Assembly: GCF_025353065.1 (NCBI RefSeq)
Contig: NZ_JANXRJ010000178.1
Location: 1-35,162, forward strand
Origin: Lapillicoccus sp.
Lineage (GTDB): Bacteria > Actinomycetota > Actinomycetes > Actinomycetales > Dermatophilaceae
Length of the DNA: 35,162 bases
Direction of reading: 5' to 3'
The notes beneath the pieces were generated by a model. It was not told the origin of the DNA. It was given only the letters and a program-made list of their open reading frames with translations, and made no database searches. Every line of letters begins with the position of its first letter. Position 1 is the stretch's first letter. The position numbers were made by a program, and so were the translations under genes. Below, piece after piece: positions 1 to 8,442 of the stretch.

Positions 1-19
1 CGACCTCAGCGGGAGGATC

Positions 20-955
20 GTGGCTGAGCCCTCCGGGACGCCCGGCCCGGACGAGGCCCGGCGGGGCGCGCTCTACGGCTTCGCGGCATACCTGGCCTGG
101 GGTGCCTTCCCGCTCTACTTCCACGCCCTCATCCCGGCGACGGCGCTCGAGATCCTCGCGCACCGCATCGTCTGGACCTTCGTCCTCTGTCTCGCCATCC
201 TCATGGTCCGCCGCGACCTCGCGTGGCTGCGTCCGCTGGCCCGGCGTCGCCGCCTCGTCGCGGGCATCAGCGTCGCGGCGGTGCTCGTCGCGATCAACTG
301 GGTCGTCTACGTCGAGGCCGTCGTCAGCGGCAACGTCACCGAGGCGGCGCTCGGCTACTTCCTCAACCCCATCGTCACCGTGGCCCTGGGCGTCTTCGTG
401 CTCGGCGAGAAGCTGCGTCCCCTGCAGTGGGTGGCCGTCGGCGTGGGCCTCCTCGCCGGGGTCTACCTGTCGGTCGCCGGCGGCCGCGTGCCGTGGATCG
501 CGCTGATCCTGGCCTTCAGCTTCGCCGGCTACGGCCTGGCCAAGAAGCGGCTGGGTGAAACGCTGCCCGCGCTCCACAGCCTGACCGCCGAGACCGTCGT
601 GCTGTCACCGATCGCGCTCGGGGTCATCGTCTGGCTCGGGGTGACCGGTCAGCAGACCTTCACCCAGGGCCCACCGCTCCACCCGGCCCTGATCATCCTC
701 GGCGGAGCCATCACCGCCGGCCCCCTCATCCTCTTCGCCGCCGCGGCCCGCCGGGTGCCACTGGTGACGATCGGCCTGCTCCAGTTCATCACCCCGGTCC
801 TCCAGCTGCTCTGCGGCGTGCTGCTCCTGGGTGAGCACATGAGCACCGAGCGCTGGATCGGTTTCGGCATCGTCTGGCTCGCCCTCCTGCTGCTGTCCGT
901 CGACTCCCTCGCCGCCCGCCCCCGCTCGCCCGCCGAGGTCGCGCATCTGCGGTGA
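20..955 (+). CDS. rarD: RarD/EamA-family drug-metabolite transporter
   Basis: This is an integral membrane protein of 311 aa with about ten hydrophobic helices in two EamA-type halves. The N-terminal YGFAAYLAWGAFPLYF and the GYFLNPIVTVALGVFVLGE segment are characteristic of the RarD subgroup (RarD proteins are usually about 290-310 aa). The substrate is unknown for the family; it is a plasma-membrane permease of the drug/metabolite superfamily. The GTG start at 20 follows GGGAGG at 11-16 with only 3 nt between, which is tight. The frame is open to the window edge, so an upstream start cannot be excluded, although conserved sequence begins about 18 residues in, as expected. It converges on the FAD oxidase with only 26 bp between stops. 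Family call is confident; transport substrate is not. Confidence 0.88.
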   Translation: MAEPSGTPGPDEARRGALYGFAAYLAWGAFPLYFHALIPATALEILAHRIVWTFVLCLAILMVRRDLAWLRPLARRRRLVAGISVAAVLVAINWVVYVEAVVSGNVTEAALGYFLNPIVTVALGVFVLGEKLRPLQWVAVGVGLLAGVYLSVAGGRVPWIALILAFSFAGYGLAKKRLGETLPALHSLTAETVVLSPIALGVIVWLGVTGQQTFTQGPPLHPALIILGGAITAGPLILFAAAARRVPLVTIGLLQFITPVLQLLCGVLLLGEHMSTERWIGFGIVWLALLLLSVDSLAARPRSPAEVAHLR

Positions 956-981
956 GGTCGGCGGGTTGGGAAGATTCGGCG

Positions 982-2334
982 TCAGTCGCCGAGCACCCGT
1001 CGGGTGTAGGCGTTGGCCATCACCCGGTCGGGGTCGACAGCGTCACGCACGCGCCGGAAGTCCGCGAACCGCGGATAGGCCCCCTCGAAGAACTCCGCGT
1101 CGCGGGTGTGCAGCTTGCCCCAGTGCGGGCGGCCCCCGTGGGCGAGCGCGATCTCCTCGAAGGCGGCAAAATACCGCCGGTGGTCCAGGCGGTGGTACTG
1201 GTGGACGGCGACATAACAGCTCTCGCGCCCGTATGCCGTGGACAGCCATACGTCGTCGGCCGCAGCCACGCGCACCTCGACCGGAAACGGCAGCAGCTCG
1301 CCGCTGCGCTCCACCCACGCCCTCAGGTCGGCCATCACGTCGACCAGCGCCGCCCTGGGGAGGGCCCACTCCGACTCGACGAAGCGGACGGCACGCTCGC
1401 TGACGAAGACGCGGTGCGCGTGGTCGACGTAGTCGCGGGCCGACAGGGCCCGCGCAGCCACCCGGTTGATCCGCGGTGTCAGGGACGGTCGTGCGACCGC
1501 GAGCCGGTTCGTCCGCTCGAAGAGCCGGTTGGACAGCAGGTCGTCATCCAACCGGGCCCGCCAGCGCGGGACCGGACGACGGGGAGTCCCGGCCACGACC
1601 CGGTCGTTGCGCTTCACCTGCACGCGGTCGGTGTGGGGGAACCAGTAGAACTCGAGGTGGTCGTGGCCCTCGGCCTCGGACCCGATCGTCGCCAGCAGCG
1701 GCTCCAGCGGCTCCGGTGTCTCCCACGCGTGCAGCAGGAACGCCGGGACGACCGCGAGGGTGACCTCGGTCATGATTCCCAGTGCTCCCAACGAGATTCG
1801 CGCCGCCTGGAAGAGCTCGGGCTCCTGATCCGGCGACGCCTCGACGACCCGACCGTCCGGCAGGGCGATCCGCAGCCGGCGCACCCCGGCCGCGAGACCG
1901 GTGAGCCCGAGCCCGGTGCCGTGGGTGCCGGTGCCCAGCGCTCCCGCGATGGTCTGCCGGTCGATGTCGCCGAGGTTGGGCAGGGCCAGGCCGCGCCCGA
2001 GCAGCCCGTTCGCGAGGTCCCGGATGGTCGTCCCGGCACGGACGGTCACCTCGCCGCAACCGCTCTCGTCCGGTTGAACCACCGCGACGACCCCCGCGAT
2101 CCGGTCGAGACGCACCTGGACACCGTCGGTCACGGCCACGTCCGTGAACGAGTGCCCGGCGCCGACCGGCTTGACCGTCAGGCCGCCATCCCGGGCCGCG
2201 CCGAGCAGCCGGGCGACCTCGTCCTCGGACTCCGGCACGGCCACGAGCGGGGTCGCCCGCTGGTTGCCGGCCCAGTTCGTCCACGCCTGCCGGCGACCCG
2301 AGAGGAGCGCCGGCACCGGCGCGCCAAGGCTCAT
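982..2334 (-). CDS. FAD-linked oxidase, D-arabinono/L-gulono-1,4-lactone oxidase type
   Basis: The 450 aa protein has an N-terminal FAD-binding PCMH/VAO domain (about 1-200), including GAGHSFT with His61 and DRQTIAGALGTGTHGTG. The C-terminal ALO domain carries the family hallmark RPHWGKLH near residue 410. In covalent family members (ALO, AldO, gulonolactone oxidases) the His of the G-x-G-H-S motif carries the flavin, so His61 is the candidate attachment site (inference). These enzymes oxidise aldonolactones or sugar alcohols; mycobacterial Rv1771 is a related L-gulono-1,4-lactone dehydrogenase. The ATG start overlaps the stop of the upstream PLP-enzyme gene by 4 nt (ATGA), so the two are translationally coupled. 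The substrate cannot be told from sequence. Confidence 0.87.
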   Translation of the reverse strand: MSLGAPVPALLSGRRQAWTNWAGNQRATPLVAVPESEDEVARLLGAARDGGLTVKPVGAGHSFTDVAVTDGVQVRLDRIAGVVAVVQPDESGCGEVTVRAGTTIRDLANGLLGRGLALPNLGDIDRQTIAGALGTGTHGTGLGLTGLAAGVRRLRIALPDGRVVEASPDQEPELFQAARISLGALGIMTEVTLAVVPAFLLHAWETPEPLEPLLATIGSEAEGHDHLEFYWFPHTDRVQVKRNDRVVAGTPRRPVPRWRARLDDDLLSNRLFERTNRLAVARPSLTPRINRVAARALSARDYVDHAHRVFVSERAVRFVESEWALPRAALVDVMADLRAWVERSGELLPFPVEVRVAAADDVWLSTAYGRESCYVAVHQYHRLDHRRYFAAFEEIALAHGGRPHWGKLHTRDAEFFEGAYPRFADFRRVRDAVDPDRVMANAYTRRVLGD

Positions 2335-3506
2335 CCGAAGCTCCAGCCCTCACCGCGGTAGGTCGGCACGGTGCCTGTGACCCGCTCGCCCTCCACGAGG
2401 TGCACCTCGGTGAAGCGCTCCATCAGCTCGCCGGCCTTGGCATGCCGCAGCCACACCCGGTCACCGAGACCCATCGTGTCCACCGCCCGCCCCAGCAGCG
2501 GAGTCTGCACCTCGCCGGTGCCCTCGTTCTTCCTCAGACGCAACCGTTGTGCCGCCACGGGTTGGGGCACCCGGGACCAGCCTGGTGCGCCGCTCGCCAC
2601 ATACCCCCCGCCGAAGGCGGTGACCATCCCCGGCCCGGGTCGTCGGACCACGGGCAGCGCGAAGACGGCGGCCGGCGTCGGGCGGAAGTCGCGGTAGCCG
2701 TCGAACAGGGTGGGGCCGTAGAGGCCCGACCCGGCGGCGAGCTCGGTGAGCACGGGGTCCTGCCCGGTGATGTGGAGGCTGCCCGTGCCGCCCCCGTTGA
2801 CGATCTCCAGGGCGACCCCGGCCACGGAACGGACCGCCTCGGCGACGGCCGAGCGGCGGGTGCGCAGGTCGCGGTCGGAGAGCTGCTTGACGAGGCGCAC
2901 GGGGAACGAGGTGTCGGGGAGCCCGGCGATCTGGGCGTCGTAGAACATCAGACCGACGACGGCGAAGCCGGCGGTGACGGCCGCCTCGGCGAGCACCGCG
3001 GCGTCGACGGGAGAGCGCAGTGGCGAGCGGCGGACCCCGAGGTGGACCCTGCCGAGGCGCAGCGACGCGTCGACGTCGAGGCAGACGCGGAGCTGCTGCC
3101 GCCCCGTCGCAGCAGCCGCCAGCAGCTCGAGGTGCTCGGCGGAGTCGACCATGAGCGTGATGGCCCGGGCGAGCAGAGGGTCTCCGGAGAGCTCCGCCAG
3201 CGCGAGGGCGTCGACGCTCGGGTAGCCCATCAGGATGTCGTCGTGACCCTCGCGCGCGAGCCAGATGGCCTCGCGCAACGAGTAGGCCATGACGCCACGA
3301 AAACCCTTGCGCCGCAACGTCTCGTCGAGCAGTGCCCGGACGCGGACCGACTTGGAGGCCACCCGGATGGGCATCTCACCGGCCCGGCGCACGAGGTCGT
3401 CGGCGTTCGTGCGGAGTGCGCTCAGGTCGACGACCGCGAACGGCGCCGCAACCCCGGCGGTCGCGCGATCCAGTCGCTCGAGGTCGGCGTTCGTCAGCGA
3501 GGCCAC
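2331..3506 (-). CDS. Fold-type III PLP enzyme (amino-acid deaminase/D-threonine aldolase-like)
   Basis: This 391 aa protein has the alanine-racemase-type barrel. The N-terminal segment IRVASKSVRV places the probable PLP-Schiff-base lysine at about Lys52, and NGGGTGS plus GSGLYGP match the phosphate-binding and C-terminal parts of the D-serine dehydratase/D-threonine aldolase-like family. Actinobacterial homologues are usually labelled amino acid deaminase/aldolase. It is the first gene of a two-gene unit with the lactone oxidase, overlapping it by 4 nt, an arrangement I recall from the mycobacterial Rv1769-Rv1771 region. The GTG start at 3506 has no SD but lies 6 nt after a TAGGGT -10 box, suggesting a leaderless mRNA. 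The reaction is not defined: deamination of a D-amino acid or aldol cleavage are both possible. Confidence 0.82.
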   Translation of the reverse strand: MASLTNADLERLDRATAGVAAPFAVVDLSALRTNADDLVRRAGEMPIRVASKSVRVRALLDETLRRKGFRGVMAYSLREAIWLAREGHDDILMGYPSVDALALAELSGDPLLARAITLMVDSAEHLELLAAAATGRQQLRVCLDVDASLRLGRVHLGVRRSPLRSPVDAAVLAEAAVTAGFAVVGLMFYDAQIAGLPDTSFPVRLVKQLSDRDLRTRRSAVAEAVRSVAGVALEIVNGGGTGSLHITGQDPVLTELAAGSGLYGPTLFDGYRDFRPTPAAVFALPVVRRPGPGMVTAFGGGYVASGAPGWSRVPQPVAAQRLRLRKNEGTGEVQTPLLGRAVDTMGLGDRVWLRHAKAGELMERFTEVHLVEGERVTGTVPTYRGEGWSFG

Positions 3507-3512
3507 GGATCG

Positions 3513-3518
3513 ACCCTA
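3513..3518 (-). promoter_or_regulatory. -10 box (TAGGGT) for leaderless transcript of the PLP-enzyme gene
   Basis: On the minus strand TAGGGT is followed by six bases and then the GTG start at 3506. No SD lies between. This is the geometry of actinobacterial leaderless promoters (TANNNT with the transcription start at the start codon). I see no convincing -35. Inference from spacing only. Confidence 0.5.
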
Positions 3519-3548
3519 CCCGCCCGCCCGACCGGGTATCCGCAGGAG

Positions 3549-4217
3549 TCAGCCGATCGAGAACGTCCGCCCCTGCTCGGCCATCTCCCGCGTCTCCCCG
3601 TCCAGGTCGTCGCCGGCCGCCAGCAGCCCGGGCAGCAGGTCGGGCTCCAGCGTCAGGGCACGAAAGACGTCGGACGTGCGCACCCCGTGCCCGGGCCGGT
3701 GCAGCACGACGACCTCGTCGCCCGCCTGCACGAGTCCCGGGGTCACGACGCTGAGGTAGGCCCCCGAGAGGGCGGTCTGCGTGAAGGTCTTCAGCCAGCC
3801 CTGCTTCCCGATGTGGGCCCGGAAGGTGCCGCAGGGGATCCGCGGCGCGGTGACCTGCAGCACGACGGTCGGCCCGACCTGCCACCGTTCGCCGATCAGC
3901 GCGTCGCTGACGACGAGGCCGCTCGTCGTGAGGTTCTCGCCGAAGGCACCGTTGTCGAGCGGGCGGCCGAGCACCTCGGCAAAGCCGTCGAGCTCCTCAC
4001 GGGCATACGCGTAGACCGCCTGGACGTTGCCGCCATGGTGCCTGCTGTCACCGATCTCGTCCCCGACGATCCCGCTGCCCAGGCCACCGTGCTTCGGCCC
4101 CGGCGCCCGCACCTCGACCGGTCCGTCGACGGGCCGCTTCTCGATCCCCGTCGGCAGGTTCTTCGAGGAGCGGATGGGTCGGAGGTGGCCGAGGTTGACG
4201 GTGAGGATGCTGGGCAC
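3549..4217 (-). CDS. MOSC-domain protein (YiiM-like)
   Basis: This 222 aa cytoplasmic protein is of MOSC type. It shows the segments HHGGNVQAVYAY, AFGENLTTSG and APRIPCGTF, with the near-invariant MOSC cysteine at about Cys129. MOSC proteins are beta-strand-rich and tied to molybdenum cofactor chemistry; YiiM-type members act with Moco in reductive detoxification of N-hydroxylated compounds, and some bind other sulfur or metal cargo. The exact role here is inference. The length is normal for YiiM-like proteins. The GTG start at 4217 is 6 nt after a TAGGCT -10 box with no well-placed SD, so it is probably leaderless and transcribed separately from the prenyl synthase 40 bp upstream. Confidence 0.85.
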   Translation of the reverse strand: MPSILTVNLGHLRPIRSSKNLPTGIEKRPVDGPVEVRAPGPKHGGLGSGIVGDEIGDSRHHGGNVQAVYAYAREELDGFAEVLGRPLDNGAFGENLTTSGLVVSDALIGERWQVGPTVVLQVTAPRIPCGTFRAHIGKQGWLKTFTQTALSGAYLSVVTPGLVQAGDEVVVLHRPGHGVRTSDVFRALTLEPDLLPGLLAAGDDLDGETREMAEQGRTFSIG

Positions 4218-4223
4218 CCCCTC

Positions 4224-4229
4224 AGCCTA
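4224..4229 (-). promoter_or_regulatory. -10 box (TAGGCT) for leaderless MOSC gene
   Basis: TAGGCT on the minus strand ends 6 nt before the GTG at 4217. A TTGACC lies upstream but only about 10 nt away, too close for a normal -35. The same hexamer and spacing appear before the DUF6891 gene at 26193-26198, which supports the call. Confidence 0.5.
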
Positions 4230-4239
4230 GGACCTGAGC

Positions 4240-4271
4240 GGTCAACCGACGCGGCGGTCAGCCGACGCGGT
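4240..4271. repeat. Tandem 16-bp duplication across the stop of the prenyl synthase gene
   Basis: GGTCAACCGACGCGGC (4240-4255) and GGTCAGCCGACGCGGT (4256-4271) match at 14 of 16 positions, head to tail. The second copy contains the last codons and the TGA of the minus-strand prenyl synthase gene; the first lies just past the stop. It looks like a small slippage duplication of the gene end. Confidence 0.7.
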
Positions 4272-5262
4272 CGGTGACCGACCGGACGAGGGTCTGCAGG
4301 GCGGTGCGCGCCGACGACTCCGGCAGGGCGTCGAGCAGGGCGCTCGCCGAGTGGCCGACCGCCTGGGTCTCGGTCCGCGCCCGTTCCAGTGCCGGGTTGA
4401 TTCGCAGCAGGGCGAGCGCCTCGGCGTGCCGGTCGGGGTCGCGCAGGTCGGCGCCCAGGAGCTCACGCAGCCGGGCGTCCTGCGGGTCGGTCGATGCCTT
4501 GGCGTGGAGCGCGGCGAGGGTGTCGACACCCTCGCGCAGGTCGGTGCCGGGTGTCTTGCCCGTCTCGGTCGCCTCCGAGGAGATGTCGATGAGGTCGTCG
4601 GCCAGCTGGAACGCAACGCCCAGCTGCTCGCCGTATGCCGTGGCGAGACCGACCACCTCGGCTGAGCATCCGCCGAACATCGCGCCGTAGCGGGCCGCCG
4701 TGGCGATCAGCGCCCCGGTCTTGTCGGCGAGGACCCCGAGGTAGTAGTCGACCGGGTCAGCGCCGGGCGGGCACGGACGGTCGTCGCGGATCTGCCCGCC
4801 GCACAGCCGGACGAAGGTCCGCGCCTGGATCCGCACGGCGTCCGGACCGAGGTCGGCGATGAGCTCCGAGGCCTTCCCGAAGAGCAGGTCGCCGATCAGG
4901 ATCGCCACCGAGTTGCCGTAGCTCGCGTTGGCACTCACCACGCCCCTGCGCACGTCGGCCTCGTCCATCACGTCGTCGTGGTAGAGCGAGGCGAGGTGGG
5001 TGAGCTCGACCCCGGCGGCGGCACGGACGACGTCGTCCGAGATCCCGGAGCCCAGCTCCGAGACGAGCAGCGTGAGGATGGGACGCAGGCGCTTGCCGCC
5101 CGCGGCCAGCAGGTGGCCCGAGGCGTCGGCGATGAGCGGGTCGTCGTGGTCGACGACCTCGCGAATGAGGGTGTCGACACGCGACAGGCCAGCGTGCAGG
5201 CGGTCCGCGAGCTCGGGACCGACCCCGGGGAGCGCGAAGACCGGGGGGGCAGCAGAGGTCAT
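4258..5262 (-). CDS. Long-chain all-trans polyprenyl diphosphate synthase (menaquinone side chain)
   Basis: This trans-prenyltransferase (334 aa) elongates allylic diphosphates with isopentenyl diphosphate. It carries GGKRLRP at about 55-61, the first Asp-rich motif DDVMD (Asp96, Asp97, Asp100) followed by EADVRR, and the second motif DDLID (Asp222, Asp223, Asp226) with the GKTPGTDL stretch after it. The residue five before the first motif is Ala91, small as in long-chain synthases, so a C35-C50 product for the menaquinone tail is the best inference; the exact chain length cannot be read. It starts 7 nt after the nuoN stop and so is the last gene of the complex I operon, joining quinone-tail supply to the enzyme that reduces the quinone. 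It resembles the GrcC/HepT/IspB group. Confidence 0.92.
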   Translation of the reverse strand: MTSAAPPVFALPGVGPELADRLHAGLSRVDTLIREVVDHDDPLIADASGHLLAAGGKRLRPILTLLVSELGSGISDDVVRAAAGVELTHLASLYHDDVMDEADVRRGVVSANASYGNSVAILIGDLLFGKASELIADLGPDAVRIQARTFVRLCGGQIRDDRPCPPGADPVDYYLGVLADKTGALIATAARYGAMFGGCSAEVVGLATAYGEQLGVAFQLADDLIDISSEATETGKTPGTDLREGVDTLAALHAKASTDPQDARLRELLGADLRDPDRHAEALALLRINPALERARTETQAVGHSASALLDALPESSARTALQTLVRSVTDRVG

Positions 5263-5269
5263 GGCCGCG

Positions 5270-6889
5270 TCATCGCAGGAACTGGGATGCCGACGCGGAC
5301 AGCTGCAGCAGCTCGGTCGGCCACACCCCGAGGACCAACGTCATCGCCGCGCCGAAGGTGATCGCGATCGTGGTCATCACCGAGGGGGTGACGACGGCCA
5401 CCGCGTCGTTCTGCGAGTCGGTGAAGTACATCAGCACGATGATGCGCACGTAGACGAACACGGTGACCGCACTGGCGAGCAGTCCGACCACGACCATGAT
5501 CGTGCCGGTGGCCCCGGAACGCAGGGCCGGTTCGAAGACCGCGAACTTGGCGGTGAAACCGGAGGTGAGCGGGATGCCGGCGAACGCGAGCAGCAGGAAG
5601 GCGAACGTCCCCGCCGTCCACGGGTGGCGTCTCCCCAGACCCGCCCACTGCGACAGGTGCGTCGCCTCGGCGCCGTCGGCGCGGACCAGCCCGACGATGG
5701 CGAAGGCGGCAATCGTCGTCAGGCCGTAGCTGACGAGGTAGAACATCACGCCGCTCACGCCCGTCCGGTCGAAGGCGAGGACGCCGACGAGGATGAAGCC
5801 GGCGTGCGCGATCGAGGAGTACGCGAGCAGCCGCTTGACGTCGGTCTGCGTGACCGACAGGACGGCGCCCACGACCATCGTCAGGATCGCGACGACGGCG
5901 ATCGCCGGCGACCACTGCCAGCGGGCGGACTCGATGCCGACGTAGACCACGCGCAGGATGGCCCCGAAGGCGGCGAGCTTGGTGGCGGCGGCCATGAAGC
6001 CGGTGACGGGCGTCGGCGCGCCCTGGTAGACGTCGGGGATCCACGAGTGGAACGGCACCGCACCGACCTTGAAGAGCAGCCCGACGGCGACGAGGAACAC
6101 GCCGGGGACGAGGAGCCCGTTGAGCTCGGACCCCCCCTGCGGGATCGCCGCGGCGATGTCGGGGAGGTAGACCGAGCCGGAGTAGCCGTAGAGCAGGGCC
6201 GTGCCGAAGAGGAAGAACGCCGACGAGAAGGCGCCGAGGAGGAAGTACTTCAGCGAGGCCTCCTGGGAGATCAGGCGCCGGCGCCGGGCCAGACCGGTCA
6301 GGAGGTAGAGCGGCAGGGACAGGACCTCGAGCGAGATGAACATCGTCAAGAGGTCACCGGCGGACGGGAAGAGCATCATCCCGGCGACGGCGAACAGGGT
6401 CAGGGGGAAGACCTCGGACGTCATCGACCCGGCGCGCAGCGCCAGCGCCTCCTGGCCCGAGCCGGGGGTGGCCGAGCCCATCGGGGTGAAAGCGTCGGCG
6501 CCCACGCCGCCGAGGCGTTCGGCCATCGTCAGGACGCCGAGGATGGCGAAGACCAGGATGGTGCCCTGGAGGAACAGGGCGGGACCGTCGATGATGACCG
6601 ACCCGAGGACGGCCCCTCCGAGCACCTTGAGACCGGCGGTGGCCGTCTGGTGGTTGACCGCCAGCAGGACGAGGAGGAGGAAGGCCGCGACGAGCCCGGC
6701 GAGCGTGAGGCCCACCTGCGCGGCATACCGCGACCTCAGCGGGACGAACGCCTCCACCAGCACCCCGACCGTCGCGACGCCGAGGACGACCAGGATCGGG
6801 GACAGCGCGGCATAGTTGAAGGTCGCGGGGACGAGGTCGACGCCGGGGAGCTGGGCACCGAGGTATTGAGCACCGAGGGCCGGGATCAC
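5270..6889 (-). CDS. nuoN: NADH-quinone oxidoreductase subunit N
   Basis: This is a 539 aa antiporter-like proton-translocating membrane subunit of complex I with about 14 helices. It shows SLEVLSLPLYLLTGL (the conserved TM5 Glu) and FHSWIPDVYQGAPTPVTGFMAAATK, both typical of NuoN. I chose the GTG at 6889 because it overlaps the nuoM stop by 4 nt (GTGA), like the other junctions, and begins just before the first hydrophobic region. A longer open frame upstream lies inside nuoM and reads as low-complexity shadow sequence. The prenyl synthase follows after 7 nt. Confidence 0.96.
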   Translation of the reverse strand: MIPALGAQYLGAQLPGVDLVPATFNYAALSPILVVLGVATVGVLVEAFVPLRSRYAAQVGLTLAGLVAAFLLLVLLAVNHQTATAGLKVLGGAVLGSVIIDGPALFLQGTILVFAILGVLTMAERLGGVGADAFTPMGSATPGSGQEALALRAGSMTSEVFPLTLFAVAGMMLFPSAGDLLTMFISLEVLSLPLYLLTGLARRRRLISQEASLKYFLLGAFSSAFFLFGTALLYGYSGSVYLPDIAAAIPQGGSELNGLLVPGVFLVAVGLLFKVGAVPFHSWIPDVYQGAPTPVTGFMAAATKLAAFGAILRVVYVGIESARWQWSPAIAVVAILTMVVGAVLSVTQTDVKRLLAYSSIAHAGFILVGVLAFDRTGVSGVMFYLVSYGLTTIAAFAIVGLVRADGAEATHLSQWAGLGRRHPWTAGTFAFLLLAFAGIPLTSGFTAKFAVFEPALRSGATGTIMVVVGLLASAVTVFVYVRIIVLMYFTDSQNDAVAVVTPSVMTTIAITFGAAMTLVLGVWPTELLQLSASASQFLR

Positions 6890-8442
6890 TTGGTGACTCC
6901 TGTCGTCGGCTGGGCCGGGTCCGCGACCGTGACGACGGACGCCGGGTCGGTGACCCCGACGTAGCCGAGGGTGGTGCGGATGGCCGGGTTGATGATGTCC
7001 ATGACCGGCTTGGGGTAGAAGCCGAGCACGAGGAACAGGGCGATGAGCGGGACGACGACCCACTTCTCGCGCGCCCCGAGGTCAGGGGTCCCCTTCGCGA
7101 GGTCCGGCTTCGGCCCGGTCATCATCTTCTTGAACATCAGCAGGATGTAGAGCGCCGCGAGGATGATGCCGATCGTCGCGATGACGGCCGCCACCTGGTA
7201 GCGCTGGAAGGTGCCCACGAGGGTGAGGAACTCGGCGATGAAGGCCCCAAGCCCCGGAAGGGCGAGACCGGACAGGCCGGCCACGAGGAAGGACCCTGCG
7301 AGCAGGGGTGTGACCCGTTGCCACCCGCCGAAGTCCTCGATCCGCTTACTGCCCCGCCGGTTGACGAGCATCGCGGCGAAGAGGAAGAGGGCGGCCGTGG
7401 TGAACCCGTGGTTGACCATGTAGAGGGTCGCGCCCGCGCCGCCCGTCGTCGTCATCGCGAAGATGCCGAGGACGATGAAGCCGAAGTGGCTGATCGAGGT
7501 GTAGGAGATCAGCCGCATGATGTCCGTCTGGCCGATCGCGAGCAGGGCGCCGTAGAGGACCGAGATCACCGCGAGGACGATGACGACGGGGGTCGCCCAC
7601 TTCGAGGCCTCCGGGAACAGCTGGAGGCAGAAGCGGATCATGCCGTAGGTGCCGACCTTGTCGAGCACGCCGACGAGCAGGACAGCAGTCGCCGGCTTGG
7701 CCTCGGTGGCCGCGTCCGGGAGCCAGGTGTGGACGGGGAACATCGGGGCCTTGACCGCGAAGGCGATGAAGAACCCGAGGAAGAGGAGCCGTCCGGTCGA
7801 CTCGCTCAGGTGGAGCCCGGTGAGCTTCTGGACGAGGAACCCGTCGACCCCGCCGGGGCCCTGGGTGTACAACCCGATGACCGCAGCCAGCATGATCAGC
7901 CCGCCCGCGAGCGAGAAGACCAGGAACTTCACCGCGGCGGCCTGGCGCCGTTGGCCGCCGTACTGGCCGATGAGGAAGTAGACCGGGATGAGCATGGCCT
8001 CGAAGAAGACGTAGAAGAGGAACACGTCGGTGGCCGCGAAGACCCCTACCATGAACGTCTCGAGGACGAGCATGAGGGCGAAGTAGTTCTTCTCCCGTGA
8101 GGTCCCCTCCTCGCCCGGCAGGTCGTGCCAGGCGGCGAGCAGGCAGATCGGGGTGAGGATCGTCGCCATGAGGATCAGCGCCAGGGCGATCCCGTCGACG
8201 CCGAGCGCATAGCTGACGCCGAACTGGGGAATCCACTGGTGCTGCTCGACGAGCTGGAACTGCGCCGTGGAGTGCGGCGAGAAGGTGAGGGCGGCGGCGA
8301 CCGTCAGCGCGAGCGTCACGAGCGAGAAGCCCAGCGCGATCTGCTTGGCCCGGGGTGCGAGCCCGGCGGGCAGGACCCAGACCACGATCGCGCCGACGAG
8401 GGGGACGAGCCCCATCAGGGTCAGCCAGGGGAACTGGTTCAT
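6886..8442 (-). CDS. nuoM: NADH-quinone oxidoreductase subunit M
   Basis: This 518 aa antiporter-like subunit of the complex I membrane arm shows YVFFEAMLIPVYFLIGQYGG (conserved TM5 Glu), FHTWLP-type sequence as VHTWLPDAATEAKPATAVLLVGVLDKVGTYGM, and a Lys-bearing TM region, all diagnostic of NuoM. The ATG at 8442 overlaps the nuoL stop by one base (TGATG); a GTG one codon upstream (8445) would instead give a 4-nt GTGA overlap, and sequence does not decide between them. It ends in a 4-nt overlap with nuoN. No frame damage is seen. Confidence 0.96.
   Translation of the reverse strand: MNQFPWLTLMGLVPLVGAIVVWVLPAGLAPRAKQIALGFSLVTLALTVAAALTFSPHSTAQFQLVEQHQWIPQFGVSYALGVDGIALALILMATILTPICLLAAWHDLPGEEGTSREKNYFALMLVLETFMVGVFAATDVFLFYVFFEAMLIPVYFLIGQYGGQRRQAAAVKFLVFSLAGGLIMLAAVIGLYTQGPGGVDGFLVQKLTGLHLSESTGRLLFLGFFIAFAVKAPMFPVHTWLPDAATEAKPATAVLLVGVLDKVGTYGMIRFCLQLFPEASKWATPVVIVLAVISVLYGALLAIGQTDIMRLISYTSISHFGFIVLGIFAMTTTGGAGATLYMVNHGFTTAALFLFAAMLVNRRGSKRIEDFGGWQRVTPLLAGSFLVAGLSGLALPGLGAFIAEFLTLVGTFQRYQVAAVIATIGIILAALYILLMFKKMMTGPKPDLAKGTPDLGAREKWVVVPLIALFLVLGFYPKPVMDIINPAIRTTLGYVGVTDPASVVTVADPAQPTTGVTK

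Noticed and set aside
6886..7063. Upstream extension of nuoN to 7063
   Set aside because: The extra residues are His/Arg/Pro-rich shadow of nuoM; the GTG at 6889 with a GTGA overlap fits the operon pattern and the family N-terminus.
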